This document shows positions 18,857 through 28,300 of a stretch of DNA of 64,000 nucleotides, piece after piece; position 1 is the first letter of the stretch; the number at the start of each line of letters is the position of its first letter. The notes under the pieces are model-generated. The model had not been told where the DNA came from, searched no databases, and was given only the letters and a program-made list of their open reading frames with translations. A program made the position numbers and the translations under genes. The DNA comes from an uncultured Saprospiraceae bacterium (GTDB lineage Bacteria > Bacteroidota > Bacteroidia > Chitinophagales > Saprospiraceae), in assembly GCA_938016265.1 (NCBI GenBank), contig CALLWB010000079.1:1-64000 (forward strand), written 5' to 3'.

Positions 18857-20929
18857 TTATAAATCAAACGGATAATCGACTTCCTCTACTGTTGCACTAA
18901 GTTCAATTGTACCATACTTACTTTCATATTTATAGTCTAATTTTTTTGGAGCGGTACTTATTTCGTCAGTAAAAATATGCCATTCGCGTTTTGTGGTGTT
19001 GTTGATAGGACCAGAGCCAATAAGACCAGCCTGTTCTACCCAGCCCCAGTGCCAGTGTATTAGTGTTCCTGTAATTTCGAAATATCCTCCAGAGTTGCTG
19101 CCATTGGCTTCTGGATGAGTGGTGACGATGGTTTCTTTAAAGCCTTTATAATCGCAGTTTTGTTGTTGGTTTATTGTTGCGGTAACTTTCTCGCTTTCTA
19201 GTTTATTATAAATCGTTTCATGCCAACTCGCCTTATCATTCTGAACAAACATGGCGTTAATGACTCCAAAAACATCTGCTTTGTTTCCACCGTTTTCTCC
19301 TTTAGTAAGTTTCCAACTAACCTTAGAAAGCTTATATTTTTTTGGCTTGATCGGTGTTCCGATGTCTTCTGCTGATCCTAGATACTTGGCGATCGCCTCT
19401 CCAAGTAATCGTTTTTTTGTAGATAGTTCACGCTCCGTGATGCCTTCTGATTGCCATAAATTGAATACTAAAAGTTCATGTAGGCGTTCTAGATTTATAG
19501 ATACGGGTTGAACACTATTGTCAGTTACCTCCCAGTTTTTTACGGTTCCTTCTCCTCCTTTATAAAACCCGAAGGACTCATCATCTTTAGTCAGATTATT
19601 CCAATCATTAGAGGTTTTGTAGCCAAATTCGCGTGCCGTTTCTGCACTTATTGCTTTTGCTTCTACTTCAGCTTGTTGTTTTACATCAATCCCCCAACTT
19701 TCAGAGGCACCCATTTTGTCAAATTCCATAGCCGATACAAAAACTTTTACCCCACCATATTCAATTTTCTTAGGATAATGTGTACCCCAGTTTTTTATAA
19801 AATTATCATACCCGGAGGAGGAGGAAGTCGGTAAATCTTTAATTGCCTGAATAAAGCGGTCATCAAATATGGAATTTTCTTTTTCAAGGGAGATATTATA
19901 CTTCACTGCATTCTCTCTTGAAAAGACAAACACTTTTCTATTTGCCTTTTCTTCTTTAGTGGCATATTCGAAAGCAGCACTGTTTTTTCCTTTTATCCCT
20001 TTGACTCCTCCTCCTGCTTCTATATTCCCTGAAAATGCTTGAGCAAAACTTTTTGCAGAATAGACCATAGAAGAAAGTTTTTTTGCAAAACCAAAGTCCA
20101 CAGACGTTTTAGTAAAATGCTCGGGCAGGCCGTCAATTTTCATATTCTTAGAATTGGCATCCAACGATTTAAAAACTTGTTTGCATCGCCCACCTTTCGA
20201 CATCGTATTTTTGCCATAGGCAGCAGGTACTTGTTCAGTTTTTAAGGTGGTGATGAAAATGGGGTCAATATGAAGAATATCATAAGAAAAGTTACTAGCC
20301 GTATAGTCACCCTTAAACAAAAATCTAGGGTCGATATCAGCTTTATCGCGTATTATTTCATGCTCAATGCCGCAATTCGTTACGGTAAGGTCTGGAATCA
20401 CTCTGCCCATACGAGCATCAGCCATGACGAGCACAAATGTATAATGATCGCGCAGATTACACGGCAGTGTAGCACGTTGTCCTCCATTTATAATTCCAGT
20501 TTTTATGACTTCTCCTTGACTATTAGATTTGGTATACTTTACCTGTGTTGTCTCTTCATTGAGGAAGGTGATATTTGAAGATTCTTGATTTTTTGGATCT
20601 CCAGAGACGTTTGTAATAGTATACAAGTCAAAAGAACTTCCATTGTGCGAATACACAATTTTCATTCGGGTTAAATCGAAGTTTACTCCTTCTTTGGTAT
20701 CTTCCTTAAAGGTATAAATGACATTGTCCTTTCTGCCAGTTTCGCTAAAAATCTTTGTTCCATTTTCGGCCCAAAGCCCATTTTTTTGTTGTACAAATTC
20801 CCCCTTTGAATAGCGCACTTTTGTTACCTCATTTAGGCTAACATTTTGGGCGTTTACTGTACTAATTGCAAACGCAAAAATGGTAAAGAACAGCAATTTT
20901 GCTAATGTGGTCGGGATTAAATTTTTCAT
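18857..20929 (-). CDS. Secreted MACPF (membrane attack complex/perforin) domain protein
   Basis: A 690-residue protein with a signal peptide (about 1-28, ending VNAQ). The segment WGTHYPKKIEYGG (W381 to G393, H384) is the MACPF signature: an aromatic residue, then GTH and an aromatic residue, followed by a GG motif; upstream lie predicted transmembrane-hairpin regions (about 280-330) typical of the fold. The N-terminal 200 residues and the C-terminal 170 (about 520-690, beta-rich, HWHWGWVEQAG) are unassigned and may direct binding. MACPF proteins oligomerise into pores; bacterial examples include antibacterial toxins secreted by Bacteroides, while others have no shown pore activity. There is no T9SS tail and no lipobox. 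A kinase-receiver-AraC gene lies 240 bp upstream on the same strand, with candidate operator half-sites between. Confidence 0.85.
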   Translation of the reverse strand: MKNLIPTTLAKLLFFTIFAFAISTVNAQNVSLNEVTKVRYSKGEFVQQKNGLWAENGTKIFSETGRKDNVIYTFKEDTKEGVNFDLTRMKIVYSHNGSSFDLYTITNVSGDPKNQESSNITFLNEETTQVKYTKSNSQGEVIKTGIINGGQRATLPCNLRDHYTFVLVMADARMGRVIPDLTVTNCGIEHEIIRDKADIDPRFLFKGDYTASNFSYDILHIDPIFITTLKTEQVPAAYGKNTMSKGGRCKQVFKSLDANSKNMKIDGLPEHFTKTSVDFGFAKKLSSMVYSAKSFAQAFSGNIEAGGGVKGIKGKNSAAFEYATKEEKANRKVFVFSRENAVKYNISLEKENSIFDDRFIQAIKDLPTSSSSGYDNFIKNWGTHYPKKIEYGGVKVFVSAMEFDKMGASESWGIDVKQQAEVEAKAISAETAREFGYKTSNDWNNLTKDDESFGFYKGGEGTVKNWEVTDNSVQPVSINLERLHELLVFNLWQSEGITERELSTKKRLLGEAIAKYLGSAEDIGTPIKPKKYKLSKVSWKLTKGENGGNKADVFGVINAMFVQNDKASWHETIYNKLESEKVTATINQQQNCDYKGFKETIVTTHPEANGSNSGGYFEITGTLIHWHWGWVEQAGLIGSGPINNTTKREWHIFTDEISTAPKKLDYKYESKYGTIELSATVEEVDYPFDL

Positions 20930-20990
20930 GATTTTCTATTTTTTTTAGTTGAATATTGAATATAATTTCGATTGCTTTTTTGTTACAATA

Positions 20991-20998
20991 CAAAGGTG
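20991..20998 (-). promoter_or_regulatory. Weak -7 element for the MACPF gene
   Basis: On the minus strand CACCTTTG matches TAnnTTTG except for the first base, and TTTA lies about 22 bp upstream in place of TTTG. A poor promoter placed just downstream of a symmetrical operator is what an activator-dependent gene would show. Predicted start is near 20985. Confidence 0.35.
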
Positions 20999-21027
20999 CG
21001 TCTCTTTTTATTGGATCCCTTAAAGCT

Positions 21028-21066
21028 ATGTTGCATTTAGATATACATATGTTGCGAATGCAACAT
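21028..21066. promoter_or_regulatory. Three ATGTTGC half-sites, candidate AraC-type operator
   Basis: ATGTTGC occurs at 21028-21034 and again at 21049-21055, exactly 21 bp (two helical turns) apart, and inverted as GCAACAT at 21060-21066, giving a perfect palindrome ATGTTGC-gaat-GCAACAT. The set lies about 40-80 bp upstream of the predicted MACPF transcription start and downstream of the regulator gene. Confidence 0.5.
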
Positions 21067-21168
21067 GTCTGGTCGGTTTTACAAAAAAGATATTGTTGTT
21101 AATAGTAGAAATGGTCCCATTCTATGGAGAAGGAATGGATGTGAAATGGCTTAGCGTATCCTGTTAAA

Positions 21169-23934
21169 TCAGGCTCTTGCTTCTGTTGGCGAATAGCCAA
21201 ACTCTTCCTGAAAGCGATTGGTGAAATAGGATGGATAGGAAAAACCAACTTCGTAAGCAATGGAGGTAATGGGAAGATTTGTTTCCTTTAATAATTGATG
21301 GCCTTTCGTCAATCTCACATAGCGAATAAAAGCGGAGGCAGATTTACCCGTGAGCGCTTTGATCTTTCGAAACACTTGTGATCGGCTAAGAAATAAAGCA
21401 GTTCGGAGGTCATCCGCCCCAAATTCTGGATCATCGATTCGTTCATTAATGATTTGCGTTACTTTTTGCATGAATTCAGTCTCTGGACTCTCGATTTTCT
21501 TTTGGGGAGTTGAGTTAGAATACCGTTTATGCAATTCCTTCCGAATGGCAATTAATGACTTTACTTGTTCGAATAGCTCTTTTTGATTAAATGGTTTCGA
21601 AACGAAGGCGTCTGCTTTATTGCGGAATGCTGTAATTCTACTATCCGAGGCCGTTTTTGCGGTAAGCAAAATGATAGGGATATGGTTGGTGAGTTCATCA
21701 TTTTTGAGCTCATCGCATACCTGAAAACCATCCTTGCCGGGCATCATAACGTCTGAAATGATCAAATCTGGCAACCGTTCTCTGGCCAATTTTACGCCAT
21801 CAATTCCATTATAACATTGCAGTACAACATAATCTTCTTCAAAGATGCTTCGGGTATAATCTTGAATGTCTTTATTGTCTTCTATCATTAGCAAGACGGG
21901 AGTGTCTTTTTGGTGGACAATTTTTCTTTCTTGTCTAACTAGGTTGCCGACAACAGGCAATTTTGTAGCACCTTCAACAATGTCGATATGGTCCTTGCTG
22001 GTCGTTTCAAGCGGGATCTGAATATCAAAAGAAGTCCCTTTTCCTAGTTTCGATTTCACTTCAATTGTTCCCTCCATTAACTCGATTAGCTCCTTCACGA
22101 GCGACAAGCCAATTCCGCTTCCTTCATGAGTTCTAGTATCTGAATTTTCTGCTTGATAAAATCGGTCAAAAATAAAGGGAAGCTTTTCTTCTGAAATGCC
22201 TATTCCTGTATCCGAAATTTTAAGGAGTAATTGATGCATTCCTGGCTGTTCCAGTGGTTTGGAAGACAACAAACAAACAATTCTTCCTTGTTTGGGCGTA
22301 AACTTAAAAGCATTGGACAATAAGTTGAACAGGATTTTCTCCAAAGCTGAAGAGTCAAAACTAGCTGCTGTAATATCCATCTCGTTAATCAAATCAAGTT
22401 GAATTTGATTCATGGTTGCGAGGGCCGAAAATGCATTAATAACAGATTCAATAAACAGTTCTAACTGACCAAAACTTTTATTCAAACCCATTTTACCTGC
22501 CTCCAATTTACTTATGTCCAACAATTGATTGACCAACTGCAATAAACGATTTGCATTCTGCTCAATGATCCCCGCATTCATGCTGACCAAAGGGTTTACT
22601 GGACTCAGGTCTATAATTTGTTGAGCGGGACCTAAAATAAGGGTCAATGGTGTTCTTAACTCATGGGTAATTTGAGAAAAGAATCGAGATTTCATCTTTT
22701 CCAATTCCTGTAATCGGTTTACTTCTGCTTCCTTCTTTGTCGTTTCGTACTTCGTTTGCAGTTCTCTGGCATTCCGTTCATTTTCTGTTTTTGTCAGTTG
22801 TTGCTTAAACTCAAAATAAGCTTGCAAGCTAGGGTATCCATTTTTATAATCCCCTTTCTTTTGATAGCATAAGTGCATCATTTCGAAGACTTCCAGCTCA
22901 ATATATTTATCGATAAAGACTCCTGAAGAATCCATGATTTTTTTGGCCTCGGACAAAATTGCTATTGCAGCATCTGGTTTGTTTTGATAATATAGAATCC
23001 GTCCCTTTAATAACCGATCTCTAACCTTAAAATCAGGGATCTTAACCTGATCGACCAATGTACTCAGATGATCAGACCATTTTTCAGCGTTGGCGAGTAA
23101 TTTCTGATCTACAGGGTCATTTTCTATGGCGAGCAGTAAATTGGATTCACCAACTCCAAATGAGGAGATGCAATCATACACAGGGCGCCTTGCCTTTTCA
23201 AAAGTCTCTCTTGCCTTTAGCGCTGCCTGATGGCCTTCATTACTTCTATTTAGTTTTTTAAGTGTGGAGAATTTTAAAAAATAGTTAAGAAACAACCGCA
23301 TCCAATCCTTGTATTCTGTGTTAATCCGGATGGCCTCATTCAATATCTCTAATGCCTTCTCAGGGTGATTATGTCGGAAAGCCATGTTGTGCATGGGGCT
23401 GGTGGTTAAGTGCTCCTTTCCAATCTCCTTATACAAAGCGATAGATTTCAAGAAACATTGATTTGCCTCAAATTGTCTTTCATTTGCTTGGTGTACTATA
23501 CCAATATTATCATACAGGCTGGCCTGAAGACTTTTAAATTCATGTTCTATTGCAACCTCCAGTGCTTTTTCATAATAGGCCATTGCCTTTTCGTAAGCAG
23601 ATTCCAGCAGGGAGTGCGCAAAGGCCAATTGCTTATAAACTTGAATGAATAGTTCGGGATCATTCACCTTTTTACTTATATCTAGCGCTTTATTCAAGGA
23701 TTTAAAGCAGTTTTCTTTTTCCCCATTAAACCGATGAACCTTTGATAAGGATAATTCTGCTAAAGCCAGGTATTTCTTATTCTTTCCCTTTCTCGCGAGT
23801 GTTTGCATTTTATCAATAAGCGCTAGGATTTTTGCTGGTTCCATCGAGCCAATTTTTTCATTAAAAATGGCTTGGATTTCCTCTAATTGGGCAGTATTAA
23901 GGTTTTTAGATTCATTTGGTGTTTTCGATTTCAT
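21169..23934 (-). CDS. Hybrid two-component protein: TPR - histidine kinase - receiver - AraC HTH
   Basis: A 921-residue protein. Order: TPR-like helical repeats (about 1-370), a short coiled coil, HisKA with FSQITHELRTP (phospho-acceptor H424), an HATPase domain ending in SDTGIGISEEKLPFIFDRFY (about 530-645), a receiver with DVMMPG (D728; about 675-795), and an AraC-type helix-turn-helix (about 815-921). There is no signal peptide or membrane segment, so unlike classical Bacteroides hybrid two-component systems it senses from the cytoplasm through its TPRs. It should phosphorylate itself and bind DNA. The nearest downstream gene is the MACPF gene, its likely target (inference). It is divergent from the small membrane gene at 24052. 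Confidence 0.9.
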   Translation of the reverse strand: MKSKTPNESKNLNTAQLEEIQAIFNEKIGSMEPAKILALIDKMQTLARKGKNKKYLALAELSLSKVHRFNGEKENCFKSLNKALDISKKVNDPELFIQVYKQLAFAHSLLESAYEKAMAYYEKALEVAIEHEFKSLQASLYDNIGIVHQANERQFEANQCFLKSIALYKEIGKEHLTTSPMHNMAFRHNHPEKALEILNEAIRINTEYKDWMRLFLNYFLKFSTLKKLNRSNEGHQAALKARETFEKARRPVYDCISSFGVGESNLLLAIENDPVDQKLLANAEKWSDHLSTLVDQVKIPDFKVRDRLLKGRILYYQNKPDAAIAILSEAKKIMDSSGVFIDKYIELEVFEMMHLCYQKKGDYKNGYPSLQAYFEFKQQLTKTENERNARELQTKYETTKKEAEVNRLQELEKMKSRFFSQITHELRTPLTLILGPAQQIIDLSPVNPLVSMNAGIIEQNANRLLQLVNQLLDISKLEAGKMGLNKSFGQLELFIESVINAFSALATMNQIQLDLINEMDITAASFDSSALEKILFNLLSNAFKFTPKQGRIVCLLSSKPLEQPGMHQLLLKISDTGIGISEEKLPFIFDRFYQAENSDTRTHEGSGIGLSLVKELIELMEGTIEVKSKLGKGTSFDIQIPLETTSKDHIDIVEGATKLPVVGNLVRQERKIVHQKDTPVLLMIEDNKDIQDYTRSIFEEDYVVLQCYNGIDGVKLARERLPDLIISDVMMPGKDGFQVCDELKNDELTNHIPIILLTAKTASDSRITAFRNKADAFVSKPFNQKELFEQVKSLIAIRKELHKRYSNSTPQKKIESPETEFMQKVTQIINERIDDPEFGADDLRTALFLSRSQVFRKIKALTGKSASAFIRYVRLTKGHQLLKETNLPITSIAYEVGFSYPSYFTNRFQEEFGYSPTEARA

Positions 23935-24051
23935 AGCACTAATGATTGTGTTATCTACAAAAAGCCTTCGTCTAAAACATTCTCCATTTGGCTTTGATAT
24001 TAAAAGTATTATTAATTTATTGCTTTTTCAAAAAATACTTAGCTTGGTACT

Positions 24052-24519
24052 ATGATACTAGACTTTCCAACACCAAACAAAACAAAAAAGGATCAGGCGA
24101 ATTACTGGCTGTATTGGATTGTGGCACTACTTACTATTGCAGCAATTATAAAGGCTGACAACTCTGCTATAGATATACCCATACATGATACTTATTATGT
24201 CCTTGAAATTCGGATGATTTTATTTCTTTTTTCTCTTGTTTATTTTCTTTTTGGGCTTGGAAATTATTTGGTGTTATATTTCAATCGAAAATTGAAGTAT
24301 TCACTTTCTATGATACATTGTTTTGGGACGGTATTGGTTTTGTTATTACTGACTTGGAAATATTTATACGTTGTTATGTTTTCCAGAATGTATTACTCGT
24401 TTGGAACTTCATCAAAAGCTGACTTATATTATGCTTTAGTAGCTATAGCCTTACAATCGGTTTACCTAGTGAATATTTTGATTGCCATTTTAAATAAAAA
24501 GAAAACTATTAATAATTAA
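24052..24519 (+). CDS. Small membrane protein with cytochrome-oxidase-like HDTYY motif
   Basis: Predicted 155 residues with four hydrophobic segments (about 20-35, 55-75, 88-110 and 127-147). Between the first two is DIPIHDTYYVLEIRMI (about 41-56), close to the DxxxHDTYFVxxHxH element of haem-copper oxidase subunit I but without the later histidines. There is no other oxidase gene nearby, so I do not call it an oxidase. Function unknown; the motif may reflect a distant relation or convergence. Confidence 0.6.
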   Translation: MILDFPTPNKTKKDQANYWLYWIVALLTIAAIIKADNSAIDIPIHDTYYVLEIRMILFLFSLVYFLFGLGNYLVLYFNRKLKYSLSMIHCFGTVLVLLLLTWKYLYVVMFSRMYYSFGTSSKADLYYALVAIALQSVYLVNILIAILNKKKTINN

Positions 24520-24668
24520 TAAGTAAAATTTGGCTTTCAAAACATTACAAACCCAATTCGTTTTCTACAACAAATACTTATTAGATTCTTAATGGTAATT
24601 AGCTGGAAAAGAGTTATATTGGTAATGAATTAACCCATTACAATAACCACATCCTTACCCTTATTGCT

Positions 24669-25319
24669 ATGAATAAACAGATCAACTTGTTTTTGATAGT
24701 CGCTACGTTTCTCTTTTTCGGATTTTCTGGCTTTTCCCAATCTAAATTTAATACTGCACACGCTCAGCAAGACGAGTGGTTAGTTATCCCTGGTGAGCAA
24801 GTCGGCGGCATTCAAAAAAATACAAAGCGTACCGACCTCCCACAGTTTTTCAATCGTAGAGTAACCCTTGATTTTACTGAAAAAATTGACAGTAAAACAA
24901 TCTACAAAACATCCATTCACAAAGACACCCCAAACAGCCTCATCATTGTCTGGACAAATGAACGAATGACAGAAGTCGACCACGTTATTCTGGACGGTTG
25001 GATCGGCTCCAATTGGTATACGGTAGATGGCCTTCGAGTCGGCCTAAAAGTATACCACCAACTACTAAATATCAATCAACAACCCATCCTTTTCAACGGG
25101 TTTTACAGCGAAGAAAACGGCGGGTTTGTAGCAAATTGGCAAGAAGGCGCCCTTTCAAAATACGAAGACGACCTAAGGGTCCAGATTTGGTATAGCGGCA
25201 GTTGCGAACTCACCGAATTGAATATCTATGATTTTCTAGAAAACAAAGAATATTCAACCGCATCCGCACAAACCAAACACTTGGAAATAAGAGTGTACAA
25301 GCTCTTTGTTTCCCTATAG
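24669..25319 (+). CDS. Secreted protein of unknown function
   Basis: A 216-residue protein with a signal peptide ending near FSGFSQ (about residue 24). After it comes DEWLVIPGEQVGGIQKNT, a pattern (W-x-V-x-PG-x-x-VG-x-I) seen in uncharacterised secreted proteins of Bacteroidota; the rest is mixed alpha/beta with no catalytic signature I recognise. It lies 36 bp before the large secreted protein at 25356 in the same direction, so co-transcription is likely. Confidence 0.65.
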   Translation: MNKQINLFLIVATFLFFGFSGFSQSKFNTAHAQQDEWLVIPGEQVGGIQKNTKRTDLPQFFNRRVTLDFTEKIDSKTIYKTSIHKDTPNSLIIVWTNERMTEVDHVILDGWIGSNWYTVDGLRVGLKVYHQLLNINQQPILFNGFYSEENGGFVANWQEGALSKYEDDLRVQIWYSGSCELTELNIYDFLENKEYSTASAQTKHLEIRVYKLFVSL

Positions 25320-25355
25320 ATTGAACCCATTTCCCAACTACTTAAGTTCTTCGCT

Positions 25356-28300
25356 ATGAAAATTTGTTCTACACCAATAATATATTTTCTTTGTTTAGTC
25401 TTCTTTACTTCAGAAATCCATGCGCAAGCCACCTGGCAACAATTCGCTAGCCAACCAGGGACAGGTTCCCGGCAAGACGATATTTTCTTTGTTGATGAGA
25501 ATACCGGCTGGACCATCGAAGCACAAAATACGGGCTCCAATCGCCGCGGATACATCTACAAGACCACAGATGGAGGAAACTCCTGGGTGACGCAGGATGT
25601 CAGAACAGGCACACATTACAGAGCCCTTGGATTTACTTCTACGACAAGAGGGTTTGCTGGTAATTTAGGTGCTGGTTCCTGGAGCAACGCCACAGACACC
25701 AATCCACTTTATGAGACCTATGATGGAGGAAACACCTGGACAGTTGTACCAGGCCTTCCATCGGATGTCCTAGGGATTTGTGCAATTCAAATTTTAGACA
25801 GTCAGACGATTATTGCGGCAGGAAGAGTGCGTGGGCCAGGTGCTGGACTATCTGCAGCTACCAATGGGGGAGTAAATATGATAAAAAGTACAGACAACGG
25901 AGCAACCTGGACTTATATAGACTTAAGTTCTGCTAATCCCAATATTGCCTCAGGCGAGGGAATGGGGGGGATAATGGACGTCCACTTTTTCGATCAAAAT
26001 AATGGGTATGTGATTGGTATGGATGAAGAAATCTATACCACAACAGTTACCTCCGCAACGTATCATGGAAAAATAATGAAAACCACTGATGGCGGTTCTA
26101 CTTGGTCCGAAGTGATCACCGTACCTCATTTAGGCACCTATTTTTGGAAAATTGTTTTTCCTTCTCCAAACATTGGGTATGCCTCTTTACAGAATAACAA
26201 CTCCGGATATCCAAACATACGATTTTACAAGACGATAGATGGAGGAGACAATTGGACGGAGCAAATCATCCCGGTAAATGGTGCGTTTGTGCAAGGGATT
26301 GGTTTTGTAGATGAGACGACTGGCTGGATAAGTGGGAGTGGGAACGCCTCCATTGATATGTTTGAAATTAACTATTCTAGTCCAACGGCGACGACTTTTA
26401 CTTATAGTAACATTTCGCAGGCAGGAAGGGAGCGATTGAACAAATATCGATTTATCACAGACTCAAATGGAAGTACCATCGGCTATACTGCCGGCTCCAG
26501 AATACACGTTTTCAAAGAACCAGAACCAGAATTGGGGAACACTCCCTGCGAAGCAATCAGTGTAGCCGTTGGGGCATCCGTTGCCGGATCGATTACTACA
26601 GAATTAACGCAAAGTGGGGGAGTGCCCGCACCCAACTTTTTCTCCAATACCGGGTCTGCCAATTCTTCTATTTGGAACACGGGTAATGTGTGTGAAGATC
26701 GATGGTATAGGGTAGAAGCCCCCGCCTCAGGAGGGGTGCGCGCGGAATTTATCTGGACAGGAACAGGGTCAGCAGATTTAGCAGTTGCTGCTTATACTGG
26801 AGACTGTTCTACTAATAGCCCAACAGGTTTTACGTTACTAGGAGCAGACGATGGAGCTAACTTACCAGAGCTATCCGTAAGCTGCCAGAATCCAGGAGAT
26901 TCTATTTATTTCAGAGTATGGGATTTTGGCTGCAATGATGTGTCCAGCTTCTCCATCACCTTTACGGATGTAGGCAATGAAGTGATTGGCGATGAAGCTT
27001 ACACTGCGGTGAATCTTCCAGTAAATCTTCCCACGTTGCCGCCTAGCTCTTTTCAATATGGAGAAGTGACCGGGGATTATTTCGAAACAAAAACAAACAA
27101 TATTTTCCCTAGTTGTGGAACCTACAACTATCAAAATGGTTGCGAAGATATTTGGTATAAAATAGCCATCCCCGCTACCGCTCCAATTATGATAGAAGCC
27201 AACCGAACGGATGCCGCACTTTGGATGGGACTAGCCTTGTACAATACCGATTGTCCAACCGCCACTTCCCAGGAGTTAATGTGTGTAGGGCAGGATATCA
27301 CACCAACTATGACTTACAATGGAACAGCAGGAGAAAATGTATATCTTCGAGTATGGGATTATGATTGCAACAACACCATGACATTCGACATCCGTGCCTA
27401 TATTGATTCCAATATCTCCAACCCCACTTGTACGACCAATACTTCTGGTAATGGAGATGAGCCTTGCGACGCTCCATGCCTTCCTATAGATGGAAGTTCT
27501 CGTACAGGAGTTATAAATACTTCCTTTTCCCAGACTGGGAGTGGTATTCCTGATCCTACCTTATTCTCAAATACCGGATCTTTAGAGTCTTTAATTTGGA
27601 ATACCTCCAATACTTGTGAGGATATCTGGTATCAAGTACCTATTGGCCCAAGTGGAGGATTTCGGGCAAACTTCACTAGTCTTAGTGGCAGTTCGGATTT
27701 AGTGGTGGCTGCTTATTCAGGTACCTGTTCCGGTTTAACTCCAGTTGATTTTGAACAGTTAGGAGCGGATGATGGGGCCAGTGTCCCGGTTATTTCAGTT
27801 TCTTGTCAAAACGAAGGCGATATTGTTTATCTGCGAATATCAGAATTCAATTGTAATACAGATGCCACCTTTCAGGTGTCTCTTCAGGATATTTTTTCTG
27901 ATGTGCCAGCGGGAGACGAACCAATTAGCGCCATTGCCCTTACTGTAGATGATCCGCTTTTTCCTGCCTCCCTAACGCTAAACTATACAGAAACAAAAGG
28001 AATCCCATTCCCGACAGGGTGTACCAACGGAGCTGCAGATTTTGATTACACGAATGGCTGTGAAGATATTTGGTTTGAGGTGACGGTACCAACGACAGAT
28101 TATTTCATATTCGAAGTAGATTTTGCGAATAGTGGGTCTATTGATCCGAATATGGCGATTTATAATGATAATTGTCCTGGGGAAGTTGCTCAACTTACAT
28201 GTGATGACAATGGAGGGAATAACAGTAATCCTGAGATCCAATACTTTGCTAATGCTGGCGATCGAATTTATATTCGTGTATGGGATTCAAATTGTGATTT

